Below are positions 44,471-52,712 of a stretch of 64,000 bases of DNA, piece by piece. Both the position numbers and the translations under genes were made by a program. Under the pieces are notes generated by a model. That model did not search any database. It worked only from the letters and a program-made list of their open reading frames with translations, and was not told the origin of the DNA. The stretch covers positions 1 to 64,000 of the forward strand of contig DKPQ01000024.1 in assembly GCA_002471275.1 (NCBI GenBank), read 5' to 3'. Source of the DNA: Flammeovirgaceae bacterium UBA7330. GTDB taxonomy: Bacteria > Bacteroidota > Bacteroidia > Cytophagales > Cyclobacteriaceae. Positions within the stretch are counted from its first letter, which is position 1; each line of letters opens with the position of its first letter.

Positions 44471-45700
44471 TTAATAGGGAGCCGGACTTTTTAAGTATGC
44501 TTCGGCAAACATAAATGAGAGGACGGCTACCACAAATCCATACATAAAGATGGTGTAGGATATCCTTAGTAGCCGGTATTTCTTACCCAAAACGACTCCC
44601 AACAGGTAGATGTCTCTGATTAAGCTGGAGTACAGGTAGTCAGCGTCCTGCATCATTTCTTTCATCGCCCATTCATACTGGTCCATCTTCATTTTATGAA
44701 AGTTGCCAAAGAAGAGTAGGTTAGTCTTTTTGTTATGAATATCCTCTTCTGTAAAGGTTCCCTTGGAAACGTTGGGTCTGGTAGCCAGGATGGCAAATAC
44801 GATCGTGGAAAGGCAAACTACTGTCATGATGATAGCAGGAAGGATCAGGTGAGGGTATTCCTCCAGCTTCCTGAATAAAACCGATACCAGTACCGAAAGG
44901 ATGATCGAATTGACGGAAATCATGATGTTGGCCTTGGTATCCGCCATGGCGCTCAGGTCCAGATGATTTTTGGAAGTAAGCCTAAACATGGTTTCGATGC
45001 CTCGCGTTGGCTTGATTTCTTTCACATCTTTTACCTTCTTTTTCAGCTTCTTGATCTTCTTTTCGAGTGCAATGACTTCTTCGTCTTTTTCGCCACTCAT
45101 GCTTTTAATTTTTTGATTAACAATTTCGAGATTTTTCCTGACTTTTTCCGTATAATTTTTCCGGGCATAAGCCGTAAAGAATTCATGGTTCTCCATAAAT
45201 TTTTTGTTGTTCCTATACCAGTCTTCATCCCGAATTACTTTTCCATGTACCCGTTCTAGCTCTACTTGTAGGAGGTCAGAGATTTCACAGTATTTTTCGT
45301 TGGCCAGGTGTAGCAAATCGGCATCACAAATGATTTCTTCAAGCTCGTTTTTTGGCGATTGTGGCATTTTTGTAGCCATGATACACCCATTGATTTTCGC
45401 TATTTTTTCAGCAGGATAGTTCTTTGACGATAAAAACTCCCTGGCGATCTCCACACTCTTCTCTTCGTGGTTGGAAATGGTGCTTACATAACCCAGGTCA
45501 TGAAACCAGGCTGCCAACTCCAGTATTTCCATTTCATCGTTGGTTACACCAGAGTGGCTGGCTATCTCAATGACTGCTTCTACCACATGCCGCGTATGCT
45601 CAAAAGAATGATAGACAAGGCTTTCCGGAAGCTGATTTTTTAGGATCTGCTGCGCATAATTTTGAGCTTCATTTAGAATTGCTGATCTTTTTTCGGACAT
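44471..45700 (-). CDS. HD phosphohydrolase fused to a Pycsar-effector-like membrane domain
   Basis: A 409-residue protein. Residues 1-200 are an HD domain with all metal ligands: H31/H35, H67-D68 (WFHDLGY), H78 and D126 (CDADLL). A lysine/glutamate-rich coiled coil (about 205-230) leads to a C-terminal module with about three membrane helices (about 236-409), opening with NHLDLSAMADTKANIMISVNSII. That phrase is characteristic of DUF5706, the PycTM-type effector family of Pycsar anti-phage systems. HD domains commonly cleave nucleotides or cyclic nucleotides. The gene is convergent with the cyclase-ppk1 pair. A housekeeping role is equally possible. Confidence 0.82.
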   Translation of the reverse strand: MSEKRSAILNEAQNYAQQILKNQLPESLVYHSFEHTRHVVEAVIEIASHSGVTNDEMEILELAAWFHDLGYVSTISNHEEKSVEIAREFLSSKNYPAEKIAKINGCIMATKMPQSPKNELEEIICDADLLHLANEKYCEISDLLQVELERVHGKVIRDEDWYRNNKKFMENHEFFTAYARKNYTEKVRKNLEIVNQKIKSMSGEKDEEVIALEKKIKKLKKKVKDVKEIKPTRGIETMFRLTSKNHLDLSAMADTKANIMISVNSIILSVLVSVLFRKLEEYPHLILPAIIMTVVCLSTIVFAILATRPNVSKGTFTEEDIHNKKTNLLFFGNFHKMKMDQYEWAMKEMMQDADYLYSSLIRDIYLLGVVLGKKYRLLRISYTIFMYGFVVAVLSFMFAEAYLKSPAPY

Positions 45701-45772
45701 TAATCTTGGGATGAAGTTTGTAAAATACCAATTTTATCTTTTTTAGCAGAGGAATCTCTCGTAATCACACAG

Positions 45773-46693
45773 ATGATTAGAAATTTTAAGTCAAATTCTT
45801 ACTTTTTCCTGTTTGGAATCATAATTTTTTATGTCTCTCCGGGGTGCATCTATTCGCCTAACGACAGAGTGGATAGTTTATTTAACATTTATGAGGGCGT
45901 ACAATATTTTTATGATCTCAAACGCCCTGATGAAACACACCTTATGCCAGATAAGCTGGAGGAGATATCAGGAATCAGCTATGTCGACGGGGTTCATCTG
46001 GTATGCGTGGAAGATGAGCATGGCTATGTCTATAACTATGACCTGATGTTGAAGGATTTTACTCCTGAATGGAAGTTTTCAGGTGACGGAGATTACGAAG
46101 ATGTTTTATATCACGAGGATTCGGTTTATGTACTTGAAAGTGATGGAGATATTTATCAGTTCCACTACTCCAAATCAGGCGCAGCGGATGCTGTGAAATA
46201 TGAGAATCGGCTAAGTACTAAAAATGATACGGAAGGCTTAGGTTTTGATCCAATAGAAAAGAACCTGTTGATAGCCTGCAAAGAAAAGATAGACCTGGAT
46301 GGAAAAGAAACGGATGGTTGGAACGTGTATTCTTTTGATTTGAGTACGAAGACCATTTTGGAGAAACCTTTTTATACGCTCACTAGCAGTCAGCTAAAAT
46401 CTTTCTTCGAAGCAAACCGAGATTTTGAATATGAGGAAGAAAGAATTGTGGTCAAGCCCTCAGCCATTGCATTTAATCCTTTGGATAGCCATTTCTATAT
46501 CCTGGTATCCGTAGGCAAGATGATCGTTGTCATTGATCAGGAAAAGAACATTAAAGCCACTTATTCCATCCCGGAAAAGCTACTTAAACAACCAGAGGGC
46601 ATTACTTTTAGCCCATCCGGTGAACTTTGGATCAGTTCTGAAGGGGTAGATGGTCCGGGCCGGATATTGTCATTTAAACCACAGACCAAATGA
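45773..46693 (+). CDS. SdiA-regulated-like propeller lipoprotein
   Basis: A 306-residue lipoprotein (lipobox in YVSPGC, C25). The mature part is a beta-propeller resembling the SdiA-regulated/YjiK family, seen in LEEISGISYVDGVHLVCVEDEHGYVYNYD, NDTEGLGFDPIEKNLLIACK and PEGITFSPSGELWISSEG. It should sit at the inner leaflet of the outer membrane or on the surface. It overlaps the following metallophosphoesterase gene by four bases, so they are translated together and may act on the same substrate. Confidence 0.78.
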   Translation: MIRNFKSNSYFFLFGIIIFYVSPGCIYSPNDRVDSLFNIYEGVQYFYDLKRPDETHLMPDKLEEISGISYVDGVHLVCVEDEHGYVYNYDLMLKDFTPEWKFSGDGDYEDVLYHEDSVYVLESDGDIYQFHYSKSGAADAVKYENRLSTKNDTEGLGFDPIEKNLLIACKEKIDLDGKETDGWNVYSFDLSTKTILEKPFYTLTSSQLKSFFEANRDFEYEEERIVVKPSAIAFNPLDSHFYILVSVGKMIVVIDQEKNIKATYSIPEKLLKQPEGITFSPSGELWISSEGVDGPGRILSFKPQTK

Positions 46694-49600
46694 GGATATT
46701 GCTTTTGATCCTATGCTTTCCCTTTGTCTTACTTGGACAGGAAACAGAAATTTTTCTTGTCGGGGATGCCGGTGAGCCACATTTTCCCAATGATGCCACA
46801 CTCGATTATCTGAAAGAAGCAAGTGCCATTGCAGGTCCTGAAGATATAATGATATTTCTGGGTGATAATCTCTATCCGAAAGGATTGCCTCCAAAAGGGG
46901 ATGCGGCTCGACAGGAAATGGAGAAAAAGCTCAATGCCAGCCTGGAGGTGATGAAGGCTTTCAAGGGGAAGGTGATCATGATCCCGGGAAATCATGATTG
47001 GCAAAGCGCGGGCAAACAGGGGAAAGAGTACCTGATGGAGATGCAAGACTACGTAGATGAGTATTTCAATGATGAGACCATCTTCTATCCTCGAAATGGA
47101 TGCCCGGGCCCTGTTGAGTTGGTGGTTTCCGATGAGTTGGTCATCCTGATTATAGATACCCAATACCTGTTGCATCCATACACCATTCCGGATGGTGCCA
47201 ATGAATGTGCCACAGCTTCTCTGGTGGAAGTGGTCAATCAGTTGAGAGATCTGATCCGTGATCATAGCGAAAAACATGTTGTTGTTGCCGCTCATCATCC
47301 TATTTACAGTTACGGGTCCCATGGAGGCCGATTTCCCTTGAGGTCGCATATTTTTCCACTCACAGACATCTCCAAGCCCAAGATCTGGTTGCCACTTCCG
47401 GTAATAGGTAGTATCAATCCGGTTTATCGCATGACCTTTGGCATCAGGCAAGATATCTCGCACCCCAAATACCAGATAATGCGGGACGAGATCCGGGATG
47501 CATTGGAAACCACCAAAAACCTGGTGTATGTCAATGGCCATGAGCACTCCCTTCAATACATCATGGATGATTCCATCCATTATATCACCAGTGGGTCCGG
47601 GTCAAAAACTTCCTATGTGACCACGGGTAGGGGTACTCAGTTTGCATCCAGCACTACAGGGTTTGCCAGGCTACAGTACTCCCGGGACGGGGAAGTGAGC
47701 CTTAGCTTTTTTGACAGTCAGGCCAGAGATATTGTATTCAATAAACCGATCTACACAAAAAAGGTCATCACAGGGGAAGATCTGGTTGATTTTAAGCTTG
47801 AGGAAACTTCGGTTACCTCGCCGATCAGTAACCAGTATCACGGCTTTGGCAAAGCACATCATTTTTGGTTAGGGCGAAACTATCGGGATGTTTGGGCCAC
47901 ACCCGTTGAGATGCCGGTTTTTGATATCGGTAAAGAACATGGGGGTCTTGAGATTGTGAAGCTTGGAGGAGGCAATCAGACAAAATCATTAAGGCTGGAA
48001 GCTTCCGATGAGCAACAGTTCGTATTAAGATCTTTGGAGAAATACACGGAAAGGTTGCTACCTGATATCCTGCAATCTACCATAGCCGGAGATATCCTTC
48101 AGGATCAGATCTCTGCAGCCAATCCGTACGGAGCATTTGCCATTCCCACGCTCGCTGATGCAGCTGGGATCTATCATACCAACCCCAAATTGGTTTATGT
48201 GCCGGATGTTCCCCGTTTTGGCAAGTACCGGGAGACGTTTGCCGGATTACCGGTTTTGTACGAAGAGCGACCTACGGATGAGATTGCGGAAAACTATTTT
48301 GATGGGAAAGGTGAGGATGTGAAAGGGACCCCGGACTTGATTTTGGAGCTCAAAGAAGACAATGACGAAAGTGTAGATCAGCCATTTGCCCTGCGAAGCA
48401 GGCTTTTTGACATGCTGATTGGTGATTGGGACCGTCATGAGGACCAGTGGCGGTGGGTGAGAAGGGACAAGGAACCGCAGGGTCATCTTTGGAGACCCAT
48501 CCCCAGGGATAGGGATCAGGCCTTCTTTGTCAACGAAGGATTGGTGGGGTGGTTTGTTTCGAGGCGGTTTGTGCTGCCTAATACAGAAGGTTTTGACGAG
48601 CGCATGGATTATCCTCCCGGCTTCAATACCAGTGCCAGGTTCTTTGACCGTACATTTTTGAATGGGTTGGGCTGGGATGCCTGGCAGCAGGAAATTGATT
48701 ATTTGCAAAACAATTTAACGGAAGAGGTTTTTAGTAATGCGTTGAATGTATGGCCCGAGTCGATCCGTGAGCAATCCGCAGAAAGGACCGCCAAAGTATT
48801 GGAAGCAAGACTGGCAGACATGGATCGTTTTGCCAGGATACATTACCTCTTTATCTCCAAGGAAGTGGAGGTGGTAGGTACTGACAAACACGAATACTTT
48901 TTGGTAGAGCGACCGAATGCTGATGAAGTCAGAGTTACCGTCTACAAGCGCAAAAAGGATGGGGAGCTTGAGCAGGTGATCTACCAAAGAACATTCCTGG
49001 CATCGGAGACCAAAGAGATCCGGTTATATGGGCTTGGTGGAGAGGATATTTTTGAGTTTACCGGCGAGGGTGCAGGCAAAATCAGGGTACGGGTGATCGG
49101 TGGTGATGATGACGACCTGGTGGACGCATCATCGGTAGCCGGTTCAGGTAAAAGTTTAGTGGTTTATGATACCAAAGACACAAAACTTGAGGGGAAACGT
49201 TCAGTCAGGTCCAAACTCAGTAGTAAGCCGGGTGTGAATTTCTATAACCGAACTGCTTTCGAATATGACAAATTCATTCCTTTATTGAATATTCAATTCA
49301 ACAAAGATGATGGATTGTTTCTGGGTGCCGGGTTTATCTATACCAAAGAAGGATGGAGAAAAGATCCGTTTGAGCAAAAACATCAGCTAACAGGTAATGT
49401 GGCATTGGCTACCGGTGCTGTTAACCTCAATTACTCCGGAATCTTTACGGATGTGGTAGGGTCCTGGGATTTGGTAGCTGATCTATCATTGCAGCAACCA
49501 TACAGTGTTTCCAATTTCTTTGGGTTTGGAAATGAAAGCGATTTTGATTTCGATGGCGAGGGCGTCGCAGCTGCTTTTGACAATCCAATCGATTTTTATC

Positions 49601-50337
49601 GGGTAAGGTACAACAGGTCCAATACTTTCCTGGGGCTGGGTAGGTCTCTGGGCGTGTCAGGCAATTTTGAGTTTGGTGTTCAGCATTTATCATTTGGACT
49701 TGATGAGACAGCGAGTGGTAAGTTTATAGGAGATCCTGCCAGCGGTGTGGATGCAACAAGCCTGGATGATAGTTATCATTTTTTGGGTTTTAAGGCCGAG
49801 CTGAATCTCGATACCCGGGACAATGCTTTTATTCCATCCAAAGGAGTTAAATCTGACCTGTCTTTCAGTAAATATTATGGTATGAATGATGACTCTAAAA
49901 GCTTTACCAGGATGAGTGGATCTTTTGGGATCTATGTGCCGCTTTATCCCCCTAAAAAGATTGTGATTGCCAGTCAGGTGGGAGTGGAGCACCTGATTGG
50001 AGAGGCTACCTTCTACAATACGGCATCCATAGGTCAGCAGCAGGTGAGGGGATACAGGAGAAATCGATTTGTTGGTAACACTTCATTCTACAACGCCACC
50101 GATATCAGGATACACCTGATCAATGTGAAAACCTATTTTCTGCCCATGGGGATTGGGATTGTCGGGTTTCATGATGTGGGAAGGGTTTGGTACGATGGTG
50201 AAAACAGTGATGACTGGCACAGGAGTCAGGGATTCGGGGTGTGGCTGGCACCATTGAATCGAATCCTTGCAACATTCCATTTGGCTTTCTCTGAAGAAGA
50301 GACGTTGCCGCTTGTCACTGTGGGTTACCAGTTTTAG
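46690..50337 (+). CDS. Metallophosphoesterase / kinase-like region / Omp85-type barrel fusion
   Basis: A 1215-residue exported protein (signal peptide RILLLILCFPFVLLGQ). Residues about 20-300 are a calcineurin-like phosphoesterase with D26, D59-N60 (GDN), N101-H102 (GNHDW), H202-H203 (AAHHP) and H284/H286 (NGHEH). Residues about 425-620 resemble an atypical kinase fold: a glycine-rich GGGNQ, then FVLRS, a catalytic-loop-like GDWDRH (578-583) and PIPRDRDQAF (603-612). Residues about 860-1215 look like a BamA/Omp85 barrel with the VRGYR signature at 1119-1123. It should be an outer-membrane protein with its enzyme part in the periplasm. The kinase-like assignment is inference. Confidence 0.82.
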   Translation: MRILLLILCFPFVLLGQETEIFLVGDAGEPHFPNDATLDYLKEASAIAGPEDIMIFLGDNLYPKGLPPKGDAARQEMEKKLNASLEVMKAFKGKVIMIPGNHDWQSAGKQGKEYLMEMQDYVDEYFNDETIFYPRNGCPGPVELVVSDELVILIIDTQYLLHPYTIPDGANECATASLVEVVNQLRDLIRDHSEKHVVVAAHHPIYSYGSHGGRFPLRSHIFPLTDISKPKIWLPLPVIGSINPVYRMTFGIRQDISHPKYQIMRDEIRDALETTKNLVYVNGHEHSLQYIMDDSIHYITSGSGSKTSYVTTGRGTQFASSTTGFARLQYSRDGEVSLSFFDSQARDIVFNKPIYTKKVITGEDLVDFKLEETSVTSPISNQYHGFGKAHHFWLGRNYRDVWATPVEMPVFDIGKEHGGLEIVKLGGGNQTKSLRLEASDEQQFVLRSLEKYTERLLPDILQSTIAGDILQDQISAANPYGAFAIPTLADAAGIYHTNPKLVYVPDVPRFGKYRETFAGLPVLYEERPTDEIAENYFDGKGEDVKGTPDLILELKEDNDESVDQPFALRSRLFDMLIGDWDRHEDQWRWVRRDKEPQGHLWRPIPRDRDQAFFVNEGLVGWFVSRRFVLPNTEGFDERMDYPPGFNTSARFFDRTFLNGLGWDAWQQEIDYLQNNLTEEVFSNALNVWPESIREQSAERTAKVLEARLADMDRFARIHYLFISKEVEVVGTDKHEYFLVERPNADEVRVTVYKRKKDGELEQVIYQRTFLASETKEIRLYGLGGEDIFEFTGEGAGKIRVRVIGGDDDDLVDASSVAGSGKSLVVYDTKDTKLEGKRSVRSKLSSKPGVNFYNRTAFEYDKFIPLLNIQFNKDDGLFLGAGFIYTKEGWRKDPFEQKHQLTGNVALATGAVNLNYSGIFTDVVGSWDLVADLSLQQPYSVSNFFGFGNESDFDFDGEGVAAAFDNPIDFYRVRYNRSNTFLGLGRSLGVSGNFEFGVQHLSFGLDETASGKFIGDPASGVDATSLDDSYHFLGFKAELNLDTRDNAFIPSKGVKSDLSFSKYYGMNDDSKSFTRMSGSFGIYVPLYPPKKIVIASQVGVEHLIGEATFYNTASIGQQQVRGYRRNRFVGNTSFYNATDIRIHLINVKTYFLPMGIGIVGFHDVGRVWYDGENSDDWHRSQGFGVWLAPLNRILATFHLAFSEEETLPLVTVGYQF

Positions 50338-51402
50338 ATGCTATAAAGTTCCACTTTATTGGACTTGCCACGCAGGCTGATCTCACCCATCGATCGGGTC
50401 TGGATCCTAAGCCGGTCAAAATCAATCTTTTTAGCCAGGTTATCCGAAAGTAGGATATCTACATTGAATGAATTGCACAGCTCTTGTATCCTGGACGTGG
50501 TATTGAGTACATCACCGGAATAGGCTATGTCCCTTTTTACAATTCCAATTTCTCCAGCCATGACCGAACCGTAATGCAACCCTGCTTTAAATTCGGGTTG
50601 TACCCCGTATTTTTTAAGGAAATAAATCTCTTTTTTGTGAAGCAGACTCTTCACATCAAAATAGCAATTGATACAATTACCGTTCTCAATTCCTGATTTA
50701 ACTGGCCACGAAATGACAATCTCGTCTCCTACATAATGATAAATTTCACCCTTATTTATTAGAATCCCCGGAGTCACAAGCCTGCACACTTCTTTGAGGA
50801 AATTGAAATATTACTCTTCTCCCAGTTTTTTCGGCACTGGTAGTTGACAAGCGGAGGTCCATAAACATAAAGACCCGTTCTTCTCGTTTTGGATTGGAAT
50901 AATTTCCTAATAGAAACTTCACAAATACGCCCGGTCCATATTTATCATTGACCAGCATGGTGATGAGCGTAAGCATCACAATCAGTAGCCAGACCATGTA
51001 TGGAATCAGGATACCGGGTTGAAAGGAATACTTTAAAGCAACCAGCCAGACATTGTTATTTTCAAGTTCTATATTGGGATGATTGGAAGCAAAATACAGG
51101 GTGCTGATATAAGAGATAAAGACAAAAGCAAGGGTATAGGTGATCAGGATGTTTCGTAGGGTCCATCCGTAGGGTTTTGACCGCAACCATCTTTCCCAAA
51201 AGAACACAAGAATGGTACCGCCAATTACTCCGGCTGTAACACCTGTTACCAATCCACCAGCCCAACCGGCCAGGAGTTCTTTACCCAGTGGTTGATACCC
51301 AAACTGTACACTGATAGAATAGCCGATCAAATATTGGAACATCGAGATGAAGGTCCAGGCGAGGGTAATCCAGAAGACGTTGTAGATTTTTGACTTAAGC
51401 AC
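50334..51402 (-). pseudogene. Class III nucleotide cyclase disrupted by a frameshift
   Basis: The first part (51402 to about 50830) encodes four or more membrane helices and the start of a cyclase domain with the metal aspartate in VFMFMDLRLSTTSAEK. The rest of the domain is in another frame (about 50827-50334), including the second aspartate in YHYVGDEIV and the N/R pair in GDVLNTTSRI. A single-base indel between about 50800 and 50832 would join the frames, either in the A6 run or in the GTAATAT that follows. As it stands the protein is cut after about 190 native residues. A sequencing error cannot be excluded. It overlaps the metallophosphoesterase stop by four bases. Confidence 0.8.
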
Positions 51403-51458
51403 AATCTATTTTAGCTAAGGTGCGTATGCATGTATAAAAATAACGTCTTTTAATTGAT

Positions 51459-51779
51459 ATGATCACAACTACAACACACAACATCGAAGGAAAACAAGTA
51501 CAGGAATACATGGGTATTGTAACGGGAGAAGCCATCATCGGAGCGAACCTGTTTAAGGATATATTCGCCAGCATCACCGATGTGATTGGCGGAAGGTCAG
51601 GTGTTTATGAAAAGGGTTTGAGAGAGGCTAAGGACATTGCCATCAAAGAAATGCAGGAAAACGCTCAGCAATTGGGAGCCAACGCCATATTAGGTGTAGA
51701 TCTGGATTACGAAAATATGGGTAGAGATGGAGGCATGCTGATGGTAACCGCAAGTGGCACTGCTGTGAAAGTTGTTTGA
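51459..51779 (+). CDS. YbjQ/UPF0145 family protein
   Basis: A 106-residue protein of the YbjQ (DUF74) family. Recognisable features are the N-terminal [29 protein letters not shown] and [29 protein letters not shown], ending in the strand [13 protein letters not shown]. Members form pentameric rings and their role is unknown, possibly heavy-metal or envelope stress related. It is a single gene, divergent from the broken cyclase and convergent with the toxin gene. Confidence 0.88.
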   Translation: MITTTTHNIEGKQVQEYMGIVTGEAIIGANLFKDIFASITDVIGGRSGVYEKGLREAKDIAIKEMQENAQQLGANAILGVDLDYENMGRDGGMLMVTASGTAVKVV

Positions 51780-51814
51780 GAATTTCAAAATACAGGAACC
51801 AGGAATCAGATTGA

Positions 51815-52147
51815 TTAATATCTTAAAATATCGTCAAGACAGGATTTGATTTTTTCCAGTTCACTTTGGGATATGAATCCAATTCTTTTCTTCAGTCTGG
51901 ATTTGGAAACGGACCTAATGTGAAATGTTAAAACCTCACTTTGAGCTTTGAGTTTGTTCCTTTCGTTGGGGTCCAGGATTAAATTGCCTTTGTAGTTTTT
52001 TATCCTGGTGGTTAAAGGACAGACAATAACGATAGGTAGGTATTTATTGAGAACATTTCCACTAATGATAACTGCAGGCCTTCGCCCGGCCTGTTCACTT
52101 TCCTTTACAGGGTCAAAGTAGAGTTCCCAAATCTCACCCTGCTTCAT
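51815..52147 (-). CDS. MazF/PemK-type toxin (endoribonuclease)
   Basis: A 110-residue toxin of the PemK/MazF fold expected to cut mRNA. The start at 52147 gives the typical opening KQGEIWELYFDPVKESEQAGRRPAVIISG. Further motifs are IVIVCPLTTRIKNYKGN and SEVLTFHIRSVSKSRL. It overlaps the antitoxin gene by 14 bases, the usual coupled arrangement with antitoxin first. An in-frame upstream ATG lies inside the antitoxin gene and is not used. Confidence 0.9.
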   Translation of the reverse strand: MKQGEIWELYFDPVKESEQAGRRPAVIISGNVLNKYLPIVIVCPLTTRIKNYKGNLILDPNERNKLKAQSEVLTFHIRSVSKSRLKKRIGFISQSELEKIKSCLDDILRY

Positions 52148-52382
52148 CTTCAGCGTTGAGTTGAAGTATGTATTCTCCCATGCCTTCTTCAGCAATTGTT
52201 AAGATATCGTCGTCTGTGGCAGCATCCTTATAGGATCTGATATATTCAGCTTTGTTTAGTTGATCCAAATAAATGGTCAGGGCTTTTTCAATCAACCTGT
52301 TTTTAGGGAGATTAACCTTTTTGGATACTTCGTCCAACCTGGTAAGCAGCTGATCAGGTAAAGTACTTGTATATGTGGCCAT
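52134..52382 (-). CDS. Ribbon-helix-helix antitoxin
   Basis: An 82-residue antitoxin. The N-terminal 45 residues are a ribbon-helix-helix DNA-binding fold (YTSTLPDQLLTRLDEVSKKVNLPKNRLIEKALTIYLDQL). The acidic C-terminus (DDILTIAEEGMGEYILQLNAEDE) should wrap the MazF-type toxin. It is the first gene of the pair and probably represses its own promoter through repeats just upstream of the start. Confidence 0.85.
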   Translation of the reverse strand: MATYTSTLPDQLLTRLDEVSKKVNLPKNRLIEKALTIYLDQLNKAEYIRSYKDAATDDDILTIAEEGMGEYILQLNAEDEAG

Positions 52383-52385
52383 TGT

Positions 52386-52421
52386 AATAAATATTAATCA
52401 TAAATATAATCAATATTTATC
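52386..52421 (-). promoter_or_regulatory. Operator-like AT repeats upstream of the antitoxin
   Basis: AAATATT (389-395) and AATATTT (412-418) are exact inverted copies. On the minus strand the segment reads as about three similar 12-base AT-rich units beginning ATAAATATTGATT. Repeats at this place are typical binding sites for RHH antitoxins. Confidence 0.45.
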
Positions 52422-52510
52422 ATCTGTAGTTCCAAGCTTAATTTCGGCACATTGGTTGTATATCGGTAGGACAGGTTAATGAGCGTAGACTTCGGTACAC
52501 ATTAACAGTG

Positions 52511-52700
52511 CCGGATAGGGTATAACCCAGCCGACCCCACCTAAATGCCCTCAATGCCTTAATGGTTCAAAAAAAATAATGGTTCCTCATTCTCTGATCT
52601 CCCCAATCATTGCAAACGATAAATCTGCCGAGACGGGTATCCAACGATACCTCAACTAAATGACCTTAATGGTCTTAATGGTTCAAAAAAAATTAATGTT
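52511..52700. repeat. Two degenerate 72-bp direct repeats
   Basis: Copy 1 (about 511-583) and copy 2 (about 628-700) share CTAAATG, a CTTAATGGTTC core and a terminal run of eight As, as well as a GGGTAT stretch upstream. They lie in the 330-base gene-free gap between the toxin-antitoxin pair and ispE. The nested TTAATGG words give a short internal periodicity. This is probably a family of dispersed intergenic repeats. The rest of the gap (52422-52510) contains nothing I recognise. Confidence 0.6.
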
Positions 52701-52712
52701 TCCCGTCAGGAT

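Noticed and set aside
41201..45700. A standard Pycsar anti-phage operon
   Set aside because: The cyclase is coupled to ppk1 and the DUF5706 gene is on the other strand with an HD domain. There are no mobile-element or defence-island signs. I therefore report it only as a possible signalling module.
46729..47580. 283-residue open frame on the minus strand
   Set aside because: It lies entirely opposite the metallophosphoesterase domain, whose motifs are unambiguous. The opposite frame has no recognisable motif.
50795..50835. Programmed ribosomal frameshift joining the two cyclase halves
   Set aside because: The A6 run is not in the right phase for a standard -1 heptamer, and after a +1 shift at the A run a TAA codon follows within five codons. 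A simple indel explains the data better.
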